A stretch of 64,000 bases of DNA from Metamycoplasma cloacale (GTDB taxonomy: Bacteria > Bacillota_I > Bacilli_A > Mycoplasmatales > Metamycoplasmataceae): NCBI RefSeq assembly GCF_900660735.1, contig NZ_LR215049.1, forward strand, positions 620,001 through 684,000. Reading direction: 5' to 3'. A program made the position numbers and the translations under genes. Under the pieces are notes generated by a model, which was given only the letters and a program-made list of their open reading frames with translations, ran no database searches and had not been told where the DNA came from. Positions 22,883 to 34,170 of the stretch are shown here, piece after piece. Position 1 is the first letter of the stretch, and every line of letters begins with the position of its first letter.

Positions 22883-22904
22883 AAAACCACAAAAATGTGG
22901 TTTT
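22883..22904 (-). terminator. Terminator of smc
   Basis: Perfect 9-bp arms AAAACCACA and TGTGGTTTT enclose a 4-base loop. On the minus strand the hairpin is followed by TTGATT after TTTT. It separates smc from upp. Confidence 0.8.
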
Positions 22905-22911
22905 CGTGATT

Positions 22912-25854
22912 CTATTGAATAGCATTACCTTTTTCATCAACTAAACGTTTTGCATCAGCTAGGTTTACTGAAAAGAATGTAGTAACACCACGTTTTTGCA
23001 TGGTGGCACCATATAGTTTATCCACTCTTTCCATAGTACCTTGACGGTGAGTAATAACAACGAATTGAGTTTCTTTCTTTAGATGTTGTAAAAATTCTGC
23101 AAATCTAATAACATTTGCTTCGTCTAGCGCAGCTTCTACTTCGTCTAAAATACATAGAGGTAATGGTTTTGCTTTCAAGATAGAGAATAATAGTGAAATA
23201 GCAATCAATGCTTTTTCTCCACCTGAAAATAATTTTAAATTCTTAATTGCTTTTCCGGGAGGTTGTGCAATAACATCAATACCTGAATCTAATAGATTAT
23301 CAGGTTCGGTATATTTAATTTCTGCTTTTCCTCCACCAAACATTTTTCTGAATACTTCATTGAATTCATGGTTTACTAAATCAACTGTTTCAGTAATTTT
23401 TTGAACAATAATTTTATCCATTTCTTCAATTGCTTCTTCTATGGTCGCTTTTGCAGTAGAAATTTCTTGTTGTTGTTCAACTAATGTGTCATATCTTTGT
23501 TGAACTTCAGCTAATTCTTGAATTGCCTCAACATTAACGTGTCCTAATTCACGAATATCTTGCTTTAAATTTGATACAAGTTTACGTGCTGTGTCAATTT
23601 CGATTTCTGGATTGTAATATTGTTGTGCTGTTTCGATTAACATTCCATATTGTTCTGTTAAACGTTTTTTAGCTGTTTCAATGATTGATTCAGCTTTTGC
23701 TCTTTCAGAAATTTTGCTTTGGTTTTCTTCAAGTAATCTGGTTAATAGAATACTGTTTTCATTTTTCTTCATTGTTAATTCTTGGAATTCAATAGAAGCA
23801 TTTTTTAACAATAATTCTTCACTTTTTAGTTTAACTTGAAGTTCACTTTGTTCACTAATTAATTTAGCAATTGATGATTTAAAATCAATGTTTTCTTCTA
23901 ATTCAAGTTTTTCAGTTGATAATTGATTATATCTTTGGTTTAAATCGTCAAATTCATTTAAACAGTTATTTAATTGGTGTTGTAAGGTTGCTTTTTCTAA
24001 AACAAAATTAGCACTATAAGCACTATCACTGTCTTGTTCTTGTTGTAATTTAACAAGAGCTTCTTTTAACTTAATGATATTGTCATCTAGTACTGGAACT
24101 AGTTGTTCTAAAGTAGCGATTTCACGTTCCATACCAAATACATTAGATTGTTGGTTTGCTTGACCACCGGTCATAACTCCACCAGCACGAATAATATCTC
24201 CATCTAATGTAACAACCATGTATCTGTTTTCTAATAATTTAGATAACTTATTAGCAGATTCAATTGTGTCACAAACTAAAATATTACCTAATAAGAATTT
24301 TCTTAAAACGTCATATTCGCGAGCTGTCTTAACTAATTCAGAAGCAAGACCTAAAAAACCTCTTTGAGTTTGTGCTACAACAATATGTTGTTCGTTAATA
24401 AATTTAGGTTTAATCGTTGACAATGGAATAAAAGTTGCTTTACCACCATTATTTTTCTTTAAAAAGTTAATTGCATCAACTGCAGTTTCTGATGTATCAA
24501 CAACAATATGTTGAGCCGCACCTGCTAAAATTGATTCTATTGCTTTGATGTATTGATCTTCAACTTCAATTAGTTGTGAAACAAGTGCCTTATAACCTTT
24601 AAATAATGTTGAGTTTTCAACAATATTTTTAGTTCCTTTTGCATATGTAGCTTTTTTGTCATTTACTTCACGAATAACATCAATTCTGCTTTTAACCTTA
24701 TTTAACTTACCTTGTTCTAATTCAAGATTGGTTTTACATTGATTAATTAGTGAAAAACGATTAGTAATTTTTACATTTAGATTTTCAATAGTTTTTTCAC
24801 GTTCTTGAATAAACCCACGGTATGTACTAATTTTTTGGTTTAATTCGTTTAATGAAAGTTTAAGCGCTTCAATTTGTTCTTTAGTTGTAGTTTGAACTGA
24901 ACCCTTGATAATCATTTCTCTTTGTGCTTGTTCTTTAACAGATCTAATTTCAAGGTTGGTAATTTTTTCGCTAATATCTTTGTGTTCACGACTTAAAGAT
25001 TCGACTTGTTTTCTTAAATCTTCAATAATTAAAGCTTTTTGTTGAATTATATTGTCATAAAATTTGTTTTTAGAATTTAATTCGTCTTTTTCAGTTTCGT
25101 AAGCAATTGCTTCTTCTTTTAGTTGTTCTAATCTATGTGAATAATCAATTGTGTCACGAACTAAAACTGAAATTTCAACTTCTTTTAGTTGTTCGCTTTT
25201 TTCTAAATATATTTTCGCTTTTTCAGCTTGTTTAACTAATGGATTTCTTCTTCTTTCGAGTTCGTTAATAACACTAGTTAATTCACTTAAAGCAATTTCT
25301 GTTCTTTCAAGTTTTTTTTGTGCTTCAATTTTTCTTGCACGATACATTGATGTTCCAGAAGCTTCTTCAAAAATTTCACGTCTTCTTTCAGGAGTTGCTT
25401 CTGCGATATCAGAGATTGTACCTTGTCCAATGATTGCTAAAGAAGATTTAGAGATCCCACTTTCCATAGAGATTTCTCTGATTTCTTTTTTAGTAGCTGG
25501 TTCACCATTAATGTAGTATTCATTTTCACCTTTACCACGATGAATTACTCTAGAAATTGTAAAAAAGTCATGTGGTATAGAAATTGGATTTTCTCTATTG
25601 TCAAATGTTAAAGTAACTTGGGCAAAATCCATTTCTTTTTCGGTTTTAGATCCTGCGAAAATAACATCTTGCATGTTATCTCCACGTAAAGCCTTAGAAC
25701 TACTTTCTCCTAATACCCATCTAATTGCATCATTAATGTTTGATTTACCAGAACCGTTTGGACCAATAATTGCACAAACACCACCATCTAATTTTAAAGT
25801 GACTTTATCCGCAAATGATTTAAAACCATGTGCTTCAACTTGTATCAATTTCAT
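22912..25854 (-). CDS. smc: Chromosome segregation protein SMC
   Basis: SMC is the ATPase core of condensin, which compacts and separates chromosomes. The protein has 980 residues, shorter than the roughly 1180 of Bacillus because the coiled coils are reduced. The head N-lobe has Walker A IGPNGSGKSNINDAIRW near residue 30. Long coiled coils flank the hinge (about residues 410-570, ending in VMTGGQANQ). The C-lobe has signature KLFSGGEKALIAI and Walker B CILDEVEAALDEAN. There is no in-frame TGA. The start at 25854 follows AAAGGAAATT. ScpA and ScpB genes are not in the window. Confidence 0.97.
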   Translation of the reverse strand: MKLIQVEAHGFKSFADKVTLKLDGGVCAIIGPNGSGKSNINDAIRWVLGESSSKALRGDNMQDVIFAGSKTEKEMDFAQVTLTFDNRENPISIPHDFFTISRVIHRGKGENEYYINGEPATKKEIREISMESGISKSSLAIIGQGTISDIAEATPERRREIFEEASGTSMYRARKIEAQKKLERTEIALSELTSVINELERRRNPLVKQAEKAKIYLEKSEQLKEVEISVLVRDTIDYSHRLEQLKEEAIAYETEKDELNSKNKFYDNIIQQKALIIEDLRKQVESLSREHKDISEKITNLEIRSVKEQAQREMIIKGSVQTTTKEQIEALKLSLNELNQKISTYRGFIQEREKTIENLNVKITNRFSLINQCKTNLELEQGKLNKVKSRIDVIREVNDKKATYAKGTKNIVENSTLFKGYKALVSQLIEVEDQYIKAIESILAGAAQHIVVDTSETAVDAINFLKKNNGGKATFIPLSTIKPKFINEQHIVVAQTQRGFLGLASELVKTAREYDVLRKFLLGNILVCDTIESANKLSKLLENRYMVVTLDGDIIRAGGVMTGGQANQQSNVFGMEREIATLEQLVPVLDDNIIKLKEALVKLQQEQDSDSAYSANFVLEKATLQHQLNNCLNEFDDLNQRYNQLSTEKLELEENIDFKSSIAKLISEQSELQVKLKSEELLLKNASIEFQELTMKKNENSILLTRLLEENQSKISERAKAESIIETAKKRLTEQYGMLIETAQQYYNPEIEIDTARKLVSNLKQDIRELGHVNVEAIQELAEVQQRYDTLVEQQQEISTAKATIEEAIEEMDKIIVQKITETVDLVNHEFNEVFRKMFGGGKAEIKYTEPDNLLDSGIDVIAQPPGKAIKNLKLFSGGEKALIAISLLFSILKAKPLPLCILDEVEAALDEANVIRFAEFLQHLKKETQFVVITHRQGTMERVDKLYGATMQKRGVTTFFSVNLADAKRLVDEKGNAIQ

Positions 25855-25928
25855 AATTTCCTTTCAAATATATTAATAAAAATTATAAGATAATCGGTAA
25901 AAAAATAAATACAATCTTTGAAAATAAA

Positions 25929-25944
25929 AGCCCCGTTTGGGACT
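25929..25944 (-). terminator. Terminator of the AEC permease gene
   Basis: Read on the minus strand, arms AGTCCC and GGGGCT (one G-U pair) with loop AAAC are followed by TTTTATTTTC, 15 bases after the stop codon. Confidence 0.75.
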
Positions 25945-25958
25945 AAAAATATTTTTTA

Positions 25959-27320
25959 TTAATGTGCGGCAATTGCATTCATTACTGCACTACCAATTAA
26001 TAATCAAACTGGAATGAAAATAAATGAGAATACAGTAGCTAAACTGCTTACTTGTGATGTATATTTGTCATGTACTTTAAAGTTTTGTGAGTAGATAACA
26101 ATTGTTGTTCCTGGAGGAACAGAACCCACCATAACTAATATAGCTCCAACGTTTGGTTTTAAAATTCCAGCATAAACAAATGGAATAACAATTGCTAGCA
26201 TTACGATTGGCATAACAATCATTTTTAGAACCATAAAGATTCAATTATCTTTACTTCTAAACATTTCTTTTAAATTAGATTTAGCAAGTGAAGTACCAAT
26301 TACCATTCAAATCAATGGCGATACAAGCGCTGCTAACATACTTATAAACTTATATAAGTATGGCATGGTGATCGATCAATCAAACCATCCAGTTGGACTT
26401 CCGGCATATCTTTGCAATAGTAGGTTTGAATTTGCATCTACACCTGTTTTAATAAATCAAATCATAGTACCGTGATCTGAATAACCATATAAAGTTTGGA
26501 AATTTGGACCAAAGGTTGCCATGTGAGTTATTCCAATATTTTGGGTTGTTTTATCAGCTAATATAATTAGCCCGTTTTTAACATCACCTAAAACTATAGT
26601 TTTAGCTCCAGCTCCAGGGATATATTGAGTTGCTCATAGAATAATTGCTGATATAGCGGCAATAAATGAGCCATTTTTAATAGTTTTTAATAAAGAGAAC
26701 TTGAACTCTTTTTTAGTAAATTTCACTCCAGAAATTAAACTAAAAGCAAAACCAAATCCACCGATGTAATACAAGATATTTCAAACGTTTAATGAAGCGA
26801 GTTCAATACCATTTGAATATACCCCTAAAATAATTGGTGTTGCAAAAACTATATTAGAACCATAAATACACATTAATCAAGTGACTAAATGTTTCTTTTT
26901 CAATGATTCAAGAAATGCTTGTGCATTAAACATTTCTTTATTGTCTAATTCAGTTTGAGCCAATCATTCATTATGTTCTTTTTCTGCTCTTTTAATAACG
27001 TATTTCGGTAGCATCTTCGGTAAATAACGTACTCATATCAATGCAATTGATGTCAAGAGAATGTAATAACCAGCGCTTAACCCAAATACGATACCTATTT
27101 GTTTTAAATCAGAACTTTCTGCATTTCTTAAAAATGAATAAAAAGCTAGAAAAGGAAGTAATACAGAAATTACAATTTTTTGCAATCCTTGTGCAGCATT
27201 TTCATTCAATATTTTAAATTTATACAGCATATAACCTAGGGCAGTAATTGCTAAAGTAGCAATAATTGCCCCTCATAGTCCTGTATTCGTTATGATATCT
27301 GTAAATTTAAGTGTTTTCAC
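25959..27320 (-). CDS. AEC-family (auxin efflux carrier/malate permease-like) transporter
   Basis: The protein has 453 residues with about ten hydrophobic segments in the two five-helix bundles typical of the AEC family. The break is the charged loop with RYLPKMLPKYVIKRAEKE. The second half carries KMIVMPIVMLAIVIPF and VGSVPPGTTIVIYSQ, a conserved AEC region near the last helices. Bacterial members move malate or other organic acids; the substrate cannot be read from sequence. I chose a GTG start at 27320, because AAAGGAA lies at the right spacing and the frame reads KTLKFTDIITNTGLWGAII upstream of the first ATG. It lies upstream of smc, separated from it by a terminator. Confidence 0.85.
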
Positions 27321-27409
27321 AACTTATTCTTTCCTTTTTTTAAAAAATTTGAACCTACTTATTTTATTACTTTAATTTATATTTGTAATTAAAATAAATA
27401 TTTTTAAAA

Positions 27410-28609
27410 TTAACTGGTTGTATTTCTACTTGTTTGAAGATTATATAATTTTTCTCAAGTGGAATCTAATGTTTTAATTTGAATAATCATTTGAATGATA
27501 TTTTGGAAATTATTTACTCTTTCTTCTTTTGCAGTGTTGATTGTTTCTTCCATTTGAGTTAATAAATCGTTATCTGTAAAATCAGTGTTTTTATTAGTTG
27601 AATATTGATTAATTTTTTGATCTAGTGTATTAAGAATTTCTGTTCTAATTGGACTATCTGCTTCAATTGCATAATTAATTTGAGCTAATAAATCATTTAA
27701 AACATTGTATTGATTTGAAACTTCAACAATGTTTCTATTTTCAATATATTCATTTGCTACTTGAAGTTTTTCATAAACATTTAATTCAATCACACTTGGT
27801 TCTTGACTTAGATAATTTAAACAATCATTAACTAAAGAGATAATATCAAGGGTTCTGTTAATTTCTTGATCTTCATATTGTTTAACAGTTTCTTCTATGT
27901 TACTTAAAACCTTGTTCATTTCCATAACATCAGATAAAATATGTCAATCATAAACATGTTTTTCCAATTGTTTATTAATCTCTAGTTCTAAATATTTAAT
28001 TGGTGTATATAGTTGAACTTTAGCTAAAAGTTCCTCAAATTTCGCACGTATTTGTTTATATCTTTCGGCTCTTGAGTTTAATATTAAATCTTTAAATTCA
28101 ACTTGCTTGTTTGCTAATTTTAGCGATTCAATAATGGCAACTTCAGTTGAAGCATAAAGCATTTCATATTCGTCTATTAAAGTTTGAAATTGCTTTTTTT
28201 CGCTAGTTTCAAGGTAATCAAATTTGATATTACTTACTAGAAAACCATTTTGTAAATAAATTGCTTCCTTAACTACTTTTTGAACATCGGCAATTAAATT
28301 GTTTAAATGAGTTAAATCTTCACGATCACTAGCTTCGGTATTTAATTTCTTATCAAGTTTTTCTTCAATTAATCTTTTGCTATACATTAATTCATTTTTC
28401 TCATGACTAATATATCCGGCAAAAATTTCATCTTCGTTTCATCTATCAATTAAGCTTAATTTGTTTAACAATTCAGTACTAGTTTCATAGTTCTTATTCT
28501 TTGGTTTTTCTTTTAAAACAAAAGCTAAACCTACGCTTGCTGCAACACCAACACCTAAAAGGACACCCATTGTAATGAATAATTTATGTTTTAATTTTAA
28601 TTTAGACAT
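27410..28609 (-). CDS. Membrane-anchored helical protein, unknown function
   Basis: The protein has 399 residues. MSKLKLKHK is followed by one membrane segment (residues about 11-33) and a long, acidic, almost entirely helical body with no Cys and few aromatic residues. I do not recognise a family. Coiled-coil character is strong around residues 70-150 and 220-380. Its start lies 15 bases beyond the rnc stop with AGAGGTACT in between, so it is the last gene of the glyA-to-rnc cluster. That position suggests constant expression. A surface or cell-architecture role is inference only. Confidence 0.75.
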
Positions 28610-28624
28610 ATAGTACCTCTTTTT

Positions 28625-29305
28625 TTATTTCAATTTATTCAAAGCGTCTTGTGCAGCTTGCTTTTCTGCTTCTTTTTTACTATTACCAAAACCAACACCA
28701 TAGATCTGACCATCAACAATTAATGTTGATTCAAAACCATTGTTATATGGTTTATTTGAATAAGTAATTGTTGTGTTTTTATATGATTGTATATATTCTT
28801 GAAATTCACTTTTTGGATCACGAAGATCATTATCAATGAATTCCTCAATGAATGGAAATAGATGAATTGCAATAAATTCAATCATTGCTTTTTCACCTTG
28901 AGTGATATATATTGCAGCTACGAAACTTTCAAAAAAATCTGAAACGATTTTTTCGTTTTGACCATTGTTGAAAGATTTTTTAGCATATCTTATACAATCA
29001 ATAATTCCTAAACTAGTTGCTAATTGAGCTAAAATCTTTCGATTAACTAATGAACTTCTTAATTTACTTGCTTTACCTTCATCTAGATGTTTGTATTGAA
29101 AGAATATTTCTTTTGTTACAACATATTGAATTAAAGCATCACCTAGAAATTCAAGATATTGATAGTTAGGACAATTTTTATGTTCATTTGAATATGAAGT
29201 ATGGGTTAAGGCTTGTGCAAAAACTGCAACAGTTTCTTTATTGATTAATTTAATACCAAGTTTGTTTAATAAGGAAATAATCTTTTCTTCAAATGTGTTA
29301 TTCAT
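28625..29305 (-). CDS. rnc: Ribonuclease III
   Basis: RNase III cuts double-stranded RNA in rRNA and mRNA processing. The protein has 226 residues: catalytic domain with ALTHTSYSNEH and signature YLEFLGDALIQYVV at about residues 47-60, the second metal-binding region VSDFFESFVAAIY at about residue 120, and a C-terminal double-stranded-RNA-binding domain (DPKSEFQEYIQ to QAAQDALNKLK). It overlaps the end of plsX by 8 bases, a sign of translational coupling. The plsX-rnc order is the classical Gram-positive arrangement, but smc does not directly follow here. Confidence 0.96.
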   Translation of the reverse strand: MNNTFEEKIISLLNKLGIKLINKETVAVFAQALTHTSYSNEHKNCPNYQYLEFLGDALIQYVVTKEIFFQYKHLDEGKASKLRSSLVNRKILAQLATSLGIIDCIRYAKKSFNNGQNEKIVSDFFESFVAAIYITQGEKAMIEFIAIHLFPFIEEFIDNDLRDPKSEFQEYIQSYKNTTITYSNKPYNNGFESTLIVDGQIYGVGFGNSKKEAEKQAAQDALNKLK

Positions 29306-30296
29306 AATCTCCTTCTATATTAATTTTGTCAATAATGCTTGATTCAATTGCATTTTTAACTTGATTTAAAGCGCCAAGAAACGCACGTTCATCGCTTCCT
29401 CCATGAGCTTTAACAACAATTTTCTTTAATCCAATAACGTATGCTCCACCGATATTTCTGTAATCAAATCTATTTTTGAATTTCTTTAATTTCTTTCTTA
29501 ACAAGAAACCCCCGATTTTTGAAATACAGCTTGAATGAATCATTTGTTTTAGCAAATGACCAATTCCTAAAAAAGTGCTTTCCATTGTTTTAAGGAAAAT
29601 ATTTCCATTAAAACCGTCTGATAATACAATATCAACTTTGTTATTTATAACGTCATTAGGCTCAACAAAACCTATAAATTCAAAATTTTCACTACTGTTT
29701 TCGTTAAATAAAGCATAACTATTTTTTAATGTTTCAGTTCCTTTATATTCCTCAACACCAATATTTAAAATTCCAACTCTAATTTTGTTGTTTGATTGTA
29801 AAACTTTAGCATATTCAACCGCTACGTTAGCTCATTCTAGTAAATATTCAGATTTAATATCAATGTTTGCACCAGCGTCTAATAGCAAAATATTGTTGTT
29901 TGTAACAGTTGGAATAATTGGCATAAATGCGGGTCTAGATACACCTGCTAATCTTGGAATTTTTAAAGCAGCTAGTGATACAAATGAACCACTATCACCG
30001 CTTGATAAAATGGCGTCAGCTTTATCTTCTTTTAGTAAATCAAAAGCAGTTAGCATTGAAGATTCGTTTCTAATAACATCTCTTAAAGAACTGCTTTTAT
30101 GTACTAATTGTTCTTGATGAACAATTTCAACTTGTTTAACTACATCTTTTAATAGATGTTCTTGGATTGTTTTTTCATTACCAACTAAAATGATTTTGTA
30201 ATTTGGATTTTGTTTTAAAAATTCATTAGCACCTAATACTGCTTTTATTTCTCCACCGTCGTTATTTAATGTATCAAAAATGATCGTTCTATTCAT
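29298..30296 (-). CDS. plsX: Phosphate acyltransferase PlsX
   Basis: PlsX makes acyl-phosphate from an acyl donor for phospholipid synthesis, feeding PlsY. The protein has 332 residues in one frame, interrupted by a TGA(Trp). Family features: N-terminal TIIFDTLNNDGGE (family: A-D-MGGD), KIILVGNEKTI, AILSSGDSGSFVSLAALKI near residue 95, LLDAGANID, and VVKAHGGSDERAFLGAL near the end. The neighbouring fatty-acid kinase subunit (fakA) overlaps its start by one base. Together they suggest that external fatty acids are phosphorylated and passed to phospholipid synthesis. Confidence 0.94.
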
Positions 30297-31933
30297 TATT
30301 GTACCGATATATAGTATGGATAAATATTTTGTTCACCTGAGTGAATTTGAACGACGATATCAAAATTCATTTCAATATATGATTTCAGTTCCAATGCATC
30401 AGCCTTTGAAGCGGTTTGTCCATAAACAATAATAATCTCTTCGCTATTTTCATCAACAATATCATTAATTAAGGCAATTGCTGCTTCGTTATATGTTATT
30501 GCAGTTCCGATTAGTTTATTGTTTGACATAACCATATAATCGTTTTTCTTAATCTTAATTCCATTCAATTTTGTATCTTTAATTGAAGGTGCGATTTCAC
30601 CATATTTCAATGTTTTAATTGTTTCATTTAGTAAAAGTTTATTATCTTTTTCACTATTTTCTGAACTAAACATTGCAACTAATGGTAGAGTTTGCGCTTG
30701 TGATTTAGTTGGAATAATAATAACTTTTTTGTTTCTTACAATTGTTGCTGCTTGTTGAGCTGATAATGTAATGTTTGAGTTATTAGGGAGGATAAACACT
30801 GTTTTAGCATCTACTGAATTAATTGCATCAACGATATCCTTAATTGAAGGGTTATTAGTTTGACCACCTTCAACAATATAATCAACATCAAAGGTTTTAA
30901 TTTGATTAATTAAACCTTGACCTGAATTGCATGAAATTAAGCCACATGGTTTAGTTTGTACATTCTTTTTAACATCTTCTGTGTTGTTACTTAATTTCAT
31001 TGAGTTTTCTTTACTATCATTTGCTTGTAAAGTCATGTTATCAATTTTAATTTTGATAAATTGACCCATTGGTGTAACGATGTTTAAAACATCACCAGGA
31101 CGTTGGGTGTGAATATGTACTTTTAAAATTGATTCATCAACAATGACGACCATTGATCCACCAATTTTTTCTAAACGTGAAGTTAGATATTCTTTATTAA
31201 ACTTCTTTGGTTTTTCTAGTTCTAATAAAAACTCTGTACAATAACCGAATTCACCACTAAATACTTCTTTATCAGAAATAAATTTATCAATTGTAACTTC
31301 TGATGTGCTTAATTCAATTGGTTTACCTTTGAAATATGCATAGAATCCTTCAATAATTGCATATAGTCCTTCACCACCCGAGTCAGTTACGCCTACTTCT
31401 CTAAGAACTTTTAATAATTTAGGGGTATTATCGCAACTTTCTCTAGCTAATTTGGTAGCTAATGCAAAAACATCCTCAAATGTATGATTGATTGAAATTT
31501 GTTTCAATAAACCTTCACTTGTTTCACGAATAACAGTTAGAATTGTTCCTTCAATGGGTTTTAAAACGGCACCATATGCCGATTTAGTTGCTTCTAAAAA
31601 ACATTGAATCAATTCAATTGGTGATACTGATTCTTTGTTTTTTAATCCAATTGTAAACCCTTTGAAAATTTGACTTAAAATAACTCCTGAATTACCACGA
31701 GCACCTAATAACATAGCATGAGAAATCACTCCCGCTAATTCACCGATATTGTTTGTATCAACCTTCATGATTTCGGTTTTAGCGTTCATGATTGTTGATG
31801 CCATATTAGTTCCCGTATCACCATCTGGTACAGGGAAAACGTTTAAAGCATTAATAGCATTTTTCTTATTTTCAATATTATTCGCAGCAGATATTAACGC
31901 TTCTTTTCATTCAACTCCAGTAATCCTTTTCAT
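30296..31933 (-). CDS. fakA: DAK2/DegV-partner kinase, fatty acid kinase subunit A-like
   Basis: The protein has 545 residues, normal for FakA/YloV. The N-terminal DAK2 ATP-binding domain has NVFPVPDGDTGTNM and LLGARGNSGVILSQIFKGF. A middle domain with EFGYCTEFLLE and a C-terminal DegV-like domain (from about residue 310, PCGLISCNSGQGL) follow. FakA phosphorylates fatty acids held by a FakB protein; no FakB gene is in this window. The start at 31933 lies before the first standard-code ATG because a TGA(Trp) follows at residue 9 (MKRITGVEW), and AAAGGAAC precedes it. It overlaps plsX and follows the Asp23-like gene with a 1-base gap. Confidence 0.93.
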
Positions 31934-31934
31934 A

Positions 31935-32216
31935 CTATTTAGTTCCTTTAATATAGATAGTTAATTTTCCTAAGTTCAAATTTTCTTTTTCTAATGTGTA
32001 AATTAATATTTGGTGAATTTCTTCAACAATGTGTTTAGCAAAGGCATTATTTAATAAAACTAAACCCATACAAATGTCTAATGTTTCAGGTAATTTAGGT
32101 GATTCAGTTACACAAATTGGATCATCATGTTCTTTGTCAATCTGTTTAAATTCAACTATTCCAGCAATCGTGCTTAAAGTGTTATAAATCATTTCTTTAA
32201 TATTATTTATTTTCAT
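31935..32216 (-). CDS. Asp23/Gls24-like small protein
   Basis: The protein has 93 residues and sits directly before fakA. This is the position of the Asp23-family YloU protein in Firmicutes (yloU-yloV). The sequence pattern, helix-strand with LSTIAGIVEF, DICMGLVLLNN and VEEIHQILIYTLEK, then LGKLTIYIKG, fits the Asp23 fold. The exact role is unknown, and an envelope or stress link is known only for relatives. 13 bases after glyA, 1 base before fakA. Confidence 0.75.
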   Translation of the reverse strand: MKINNIKEMIYNTLSTIAGIVEFKQIDKEHDDPICVTESPKLPETLDICMGLVLLNNAFAKHIVEEIHQILIYTLEKENLNLGKLTIYIKGTK

Positions 32217-32229
32217 TTAATCACTCATC

Positions 32230-33483
32230 CTAACTTAAATATGTTTTCTTAATTGGGAAGCTATTTGTTAGTTTCGCAACTTCTTTTTTAATAACGTTAT
32301 GTAAATTTTCGTTTTGAGGTTCTCTTAAAGCTTTATCAATTAAATTAGCTAAAATAATAAATTCATCTTCAGTAAATCCTCTTGATGTCATTGCTGGCGC
32401 CCCAAGACGAATACCGCTTGTCACCATTGGGTTTTCTGTATCGTTTGGTATTGAGTTTTTATTAACAGTGATATTCATTTGTTTCAAGATATCTTCTGCT
32501 TGTTTTCCAGTTAAACCATAACTTGTTTTAACGTCTAGTAAAAACAAGTGATTCTTAGTTAATCCAGAAATAACTCTTGCACCTTTATTAATAAATGTTT
32601 GGCAAAAAGTTTTTGAATTTAACAATACTTGTTTTTGGTAATCAATAAATTGAGGTTGTAATGCTTCATAGAAACTAACTGCTTTTGCAGCGATTTGATG
32701 AAATAAAGGCCCACCTTGATAGCCAGGAAAAACAGAACGGTTGATTTTCTTAAACAATTCTTCATTGTTAGTTAAAATAACAGCACCCCTTGTACCTCTT
32801 AAAGTTTTATGCGTAGTAGTCATAACAACATCTGCATATTCTGCAGGAGAAGGGTGTAATCCAGCAATAATTAATCCAGAAATATGTGAAATATCTGCAA
32901 ATAAATATGCGCCTACTTCGTCAGCAATTTTTCTAAATTTATCAAACTCTACAATTTGTGAATAAGCTGAATATCCACAAATAATCATTTTAGGTTTAAC
33001 TACTTTAGCAATTGACAGAATTTGGTCATAATCAAGAAATCCTTCTTCATTCACTGAATATGCATATGATTCATAAAATTTACCAGAAAATGAAATTTTA
33101 TAACCGTGTGTTAAATGTCCTCCTGAATTTAGATCTAATCCTAAAACTTTATCACCAGGTTCTAGTAATGACATATACACAGCTGCGTTTGCAACTGAAC
33201 CAGAATATGGTTGAACATTAGCGTATTTCATGTTGAATAATTTACATATTCTTTCTTGCGCTAATTTTTCAATTTCATCAACGTATTGACAACCGCCATA
33301 ATATCTTTTGCCAGGATATCCTTCACCATATTTATTAGTTAAACATGAACCGGCAGCTTTTAAAACTTGTTCTGATACATAGTTTTCAGACGCAATTAAT
33401 TCAATATGTTCTTCTTGACGATTTCTTTCTAAATTAATCAACGCTTCAATGTCTTTATCTTCTAAACTAATATTACGATACAT
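32230..33483 (-). CDS. glyA: Serine hydroxymethyltransferase
   Basis: GlyA moves a one-carbon unit between serine and tetrahydrofolate, supplying glycine and 5,10-methylene-THF for thymidylate and formyl-Met-tRNA. The protein has 417 residues: [14 protein letters not shown] at the start, [17 protein letters not shown], the PLP-lysine motif [15 protein letters not shown] at about residue 225, and [15 protein letters not shown] near the C-terminus. I chose ATG 33483 because GGGAGG sits 4 bases upstream. The TTG further up (33495) lies within that ribosome site. First gene of the cluster running to 27410. Confidence 0.96.
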   Translation of the reverse strand: MYRNISLEDKDIEALINLERNRQEEHIELIASENYVSEQVLKAAGSCLTNKYGEGYPGKRYYGGCQYVDEIEKLAQERICKLFNMKYANVQPYSGSVANAAVYMSLLEPGDKVLGLDLNSGGHLTHGYKISFSGKFYESYAYSVNEEGFLDYDQILSIAKVVKPKMIICGYSAYSQIVEFDKFRKIADEVGAYLFADISHISGLIIAGLHPSPAEYADVVMTTTHKTLRGTRGAVILTNNEELFKKINRSVFPGYQGGPLFHQIAAKAVSFYEALQPQFIDYQKQVLLNSKTFCQTFINKGARVISGLTKNHLFLLDVKTSYGLTGKQAEDILKQMNITVNKNSIPNDTENPMVTSGIRLGAPAMTSRGFTEDEFIILANLIDKALREPQNENLHNVIKKEVAKLTNSFPIKKTYLS

Positions 33484-33518
33484 AAAACCTCCCAAAAATA
33501 AAACAACTAACTATTTAG

Positions 33519-34034
33519 TTAGTCTAATAATGATTTGTTTTTTCTTTCTTCTTCTTTAATTACAATTTCATTTTTCTTTTGACGTCTTTGTTTCAATTTT
33601 GTATTTATTGCAATAATTGGAATAGCAACAAAAGCAAGACCGATTGCTGGTAAAACTCTCATGTATCATTCAGAAGCGGCTGAAGATACTAAGAATGAGT
33701 TTATGGCTAATGAAATAGCCACTAAGAAGTTTAAGGCTTCAATGGGTAATTTCTTAAATTTCAACAACAAGGCAACAACTAAAATTTGAATTGTAGCAAC
33801 ACCTAGCGCTACTGGCAACATAATTGTTCATCTACCTCATTCTTTTGCAGCTGGTATAATTCATCCGTCTTTTCCCATAATAACAAATAGTAAAAATGAA
33901 GGAATTGCAATTAAAAATAAACCTGTTAAAGCAATTTTTCATGATTTAGATAATCTAGGTTTTTGTTTTGTTTCAACGCTTACATATGATTCAAGATTAA
34001 TTTTTTTCTTTTTTCATTTCTTTTTGTTTGACAT
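33519..34034 (-). CDS. Small four-helix membrane protein, unknown function
   Basis: The protein has 171 residues. Five TGA(Trp) codons split the frame, so standard-code searches miss it. It starts MSNKKKWKKKK at 34034 after AAGGGAGAAAAT. Four hydrophobic segments follow (about residues 33-55, 68-90, 99-121 and 124-145), with a highly basic first 30 residues and a charged tail KQRRQKKNEIVIKEEERKN. I do not recognise the family. It lies 35 bases upstream of glyA and is probably in the same transcription unit. A small inverted repeat (CTAACTA/TAGTTAG) at 33507-33522 overlaps its end. Confidence 0.75.
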
Positions 34035-34135
34035 ATTTTCTCCCTTGAATTATACAAATTTTACCAAAATATCAAAAATTACAATGTATATATATTGTTA
34101 TATCAATATATTTACATTAATTTATATATGAAAGA

Positions 34136-34170
34136 TAAAAAAATGGGGGAATTAATTACCTCCAATTCCC
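34136..34170 (-). terminator. Terminator of the 34152-36380 gene
   Basis: Read on the minus strand, GGGAATT and AATTCCC enclose the region of the stop codon and are followed by CCATTTTTTTA. Confidence 0.65.
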
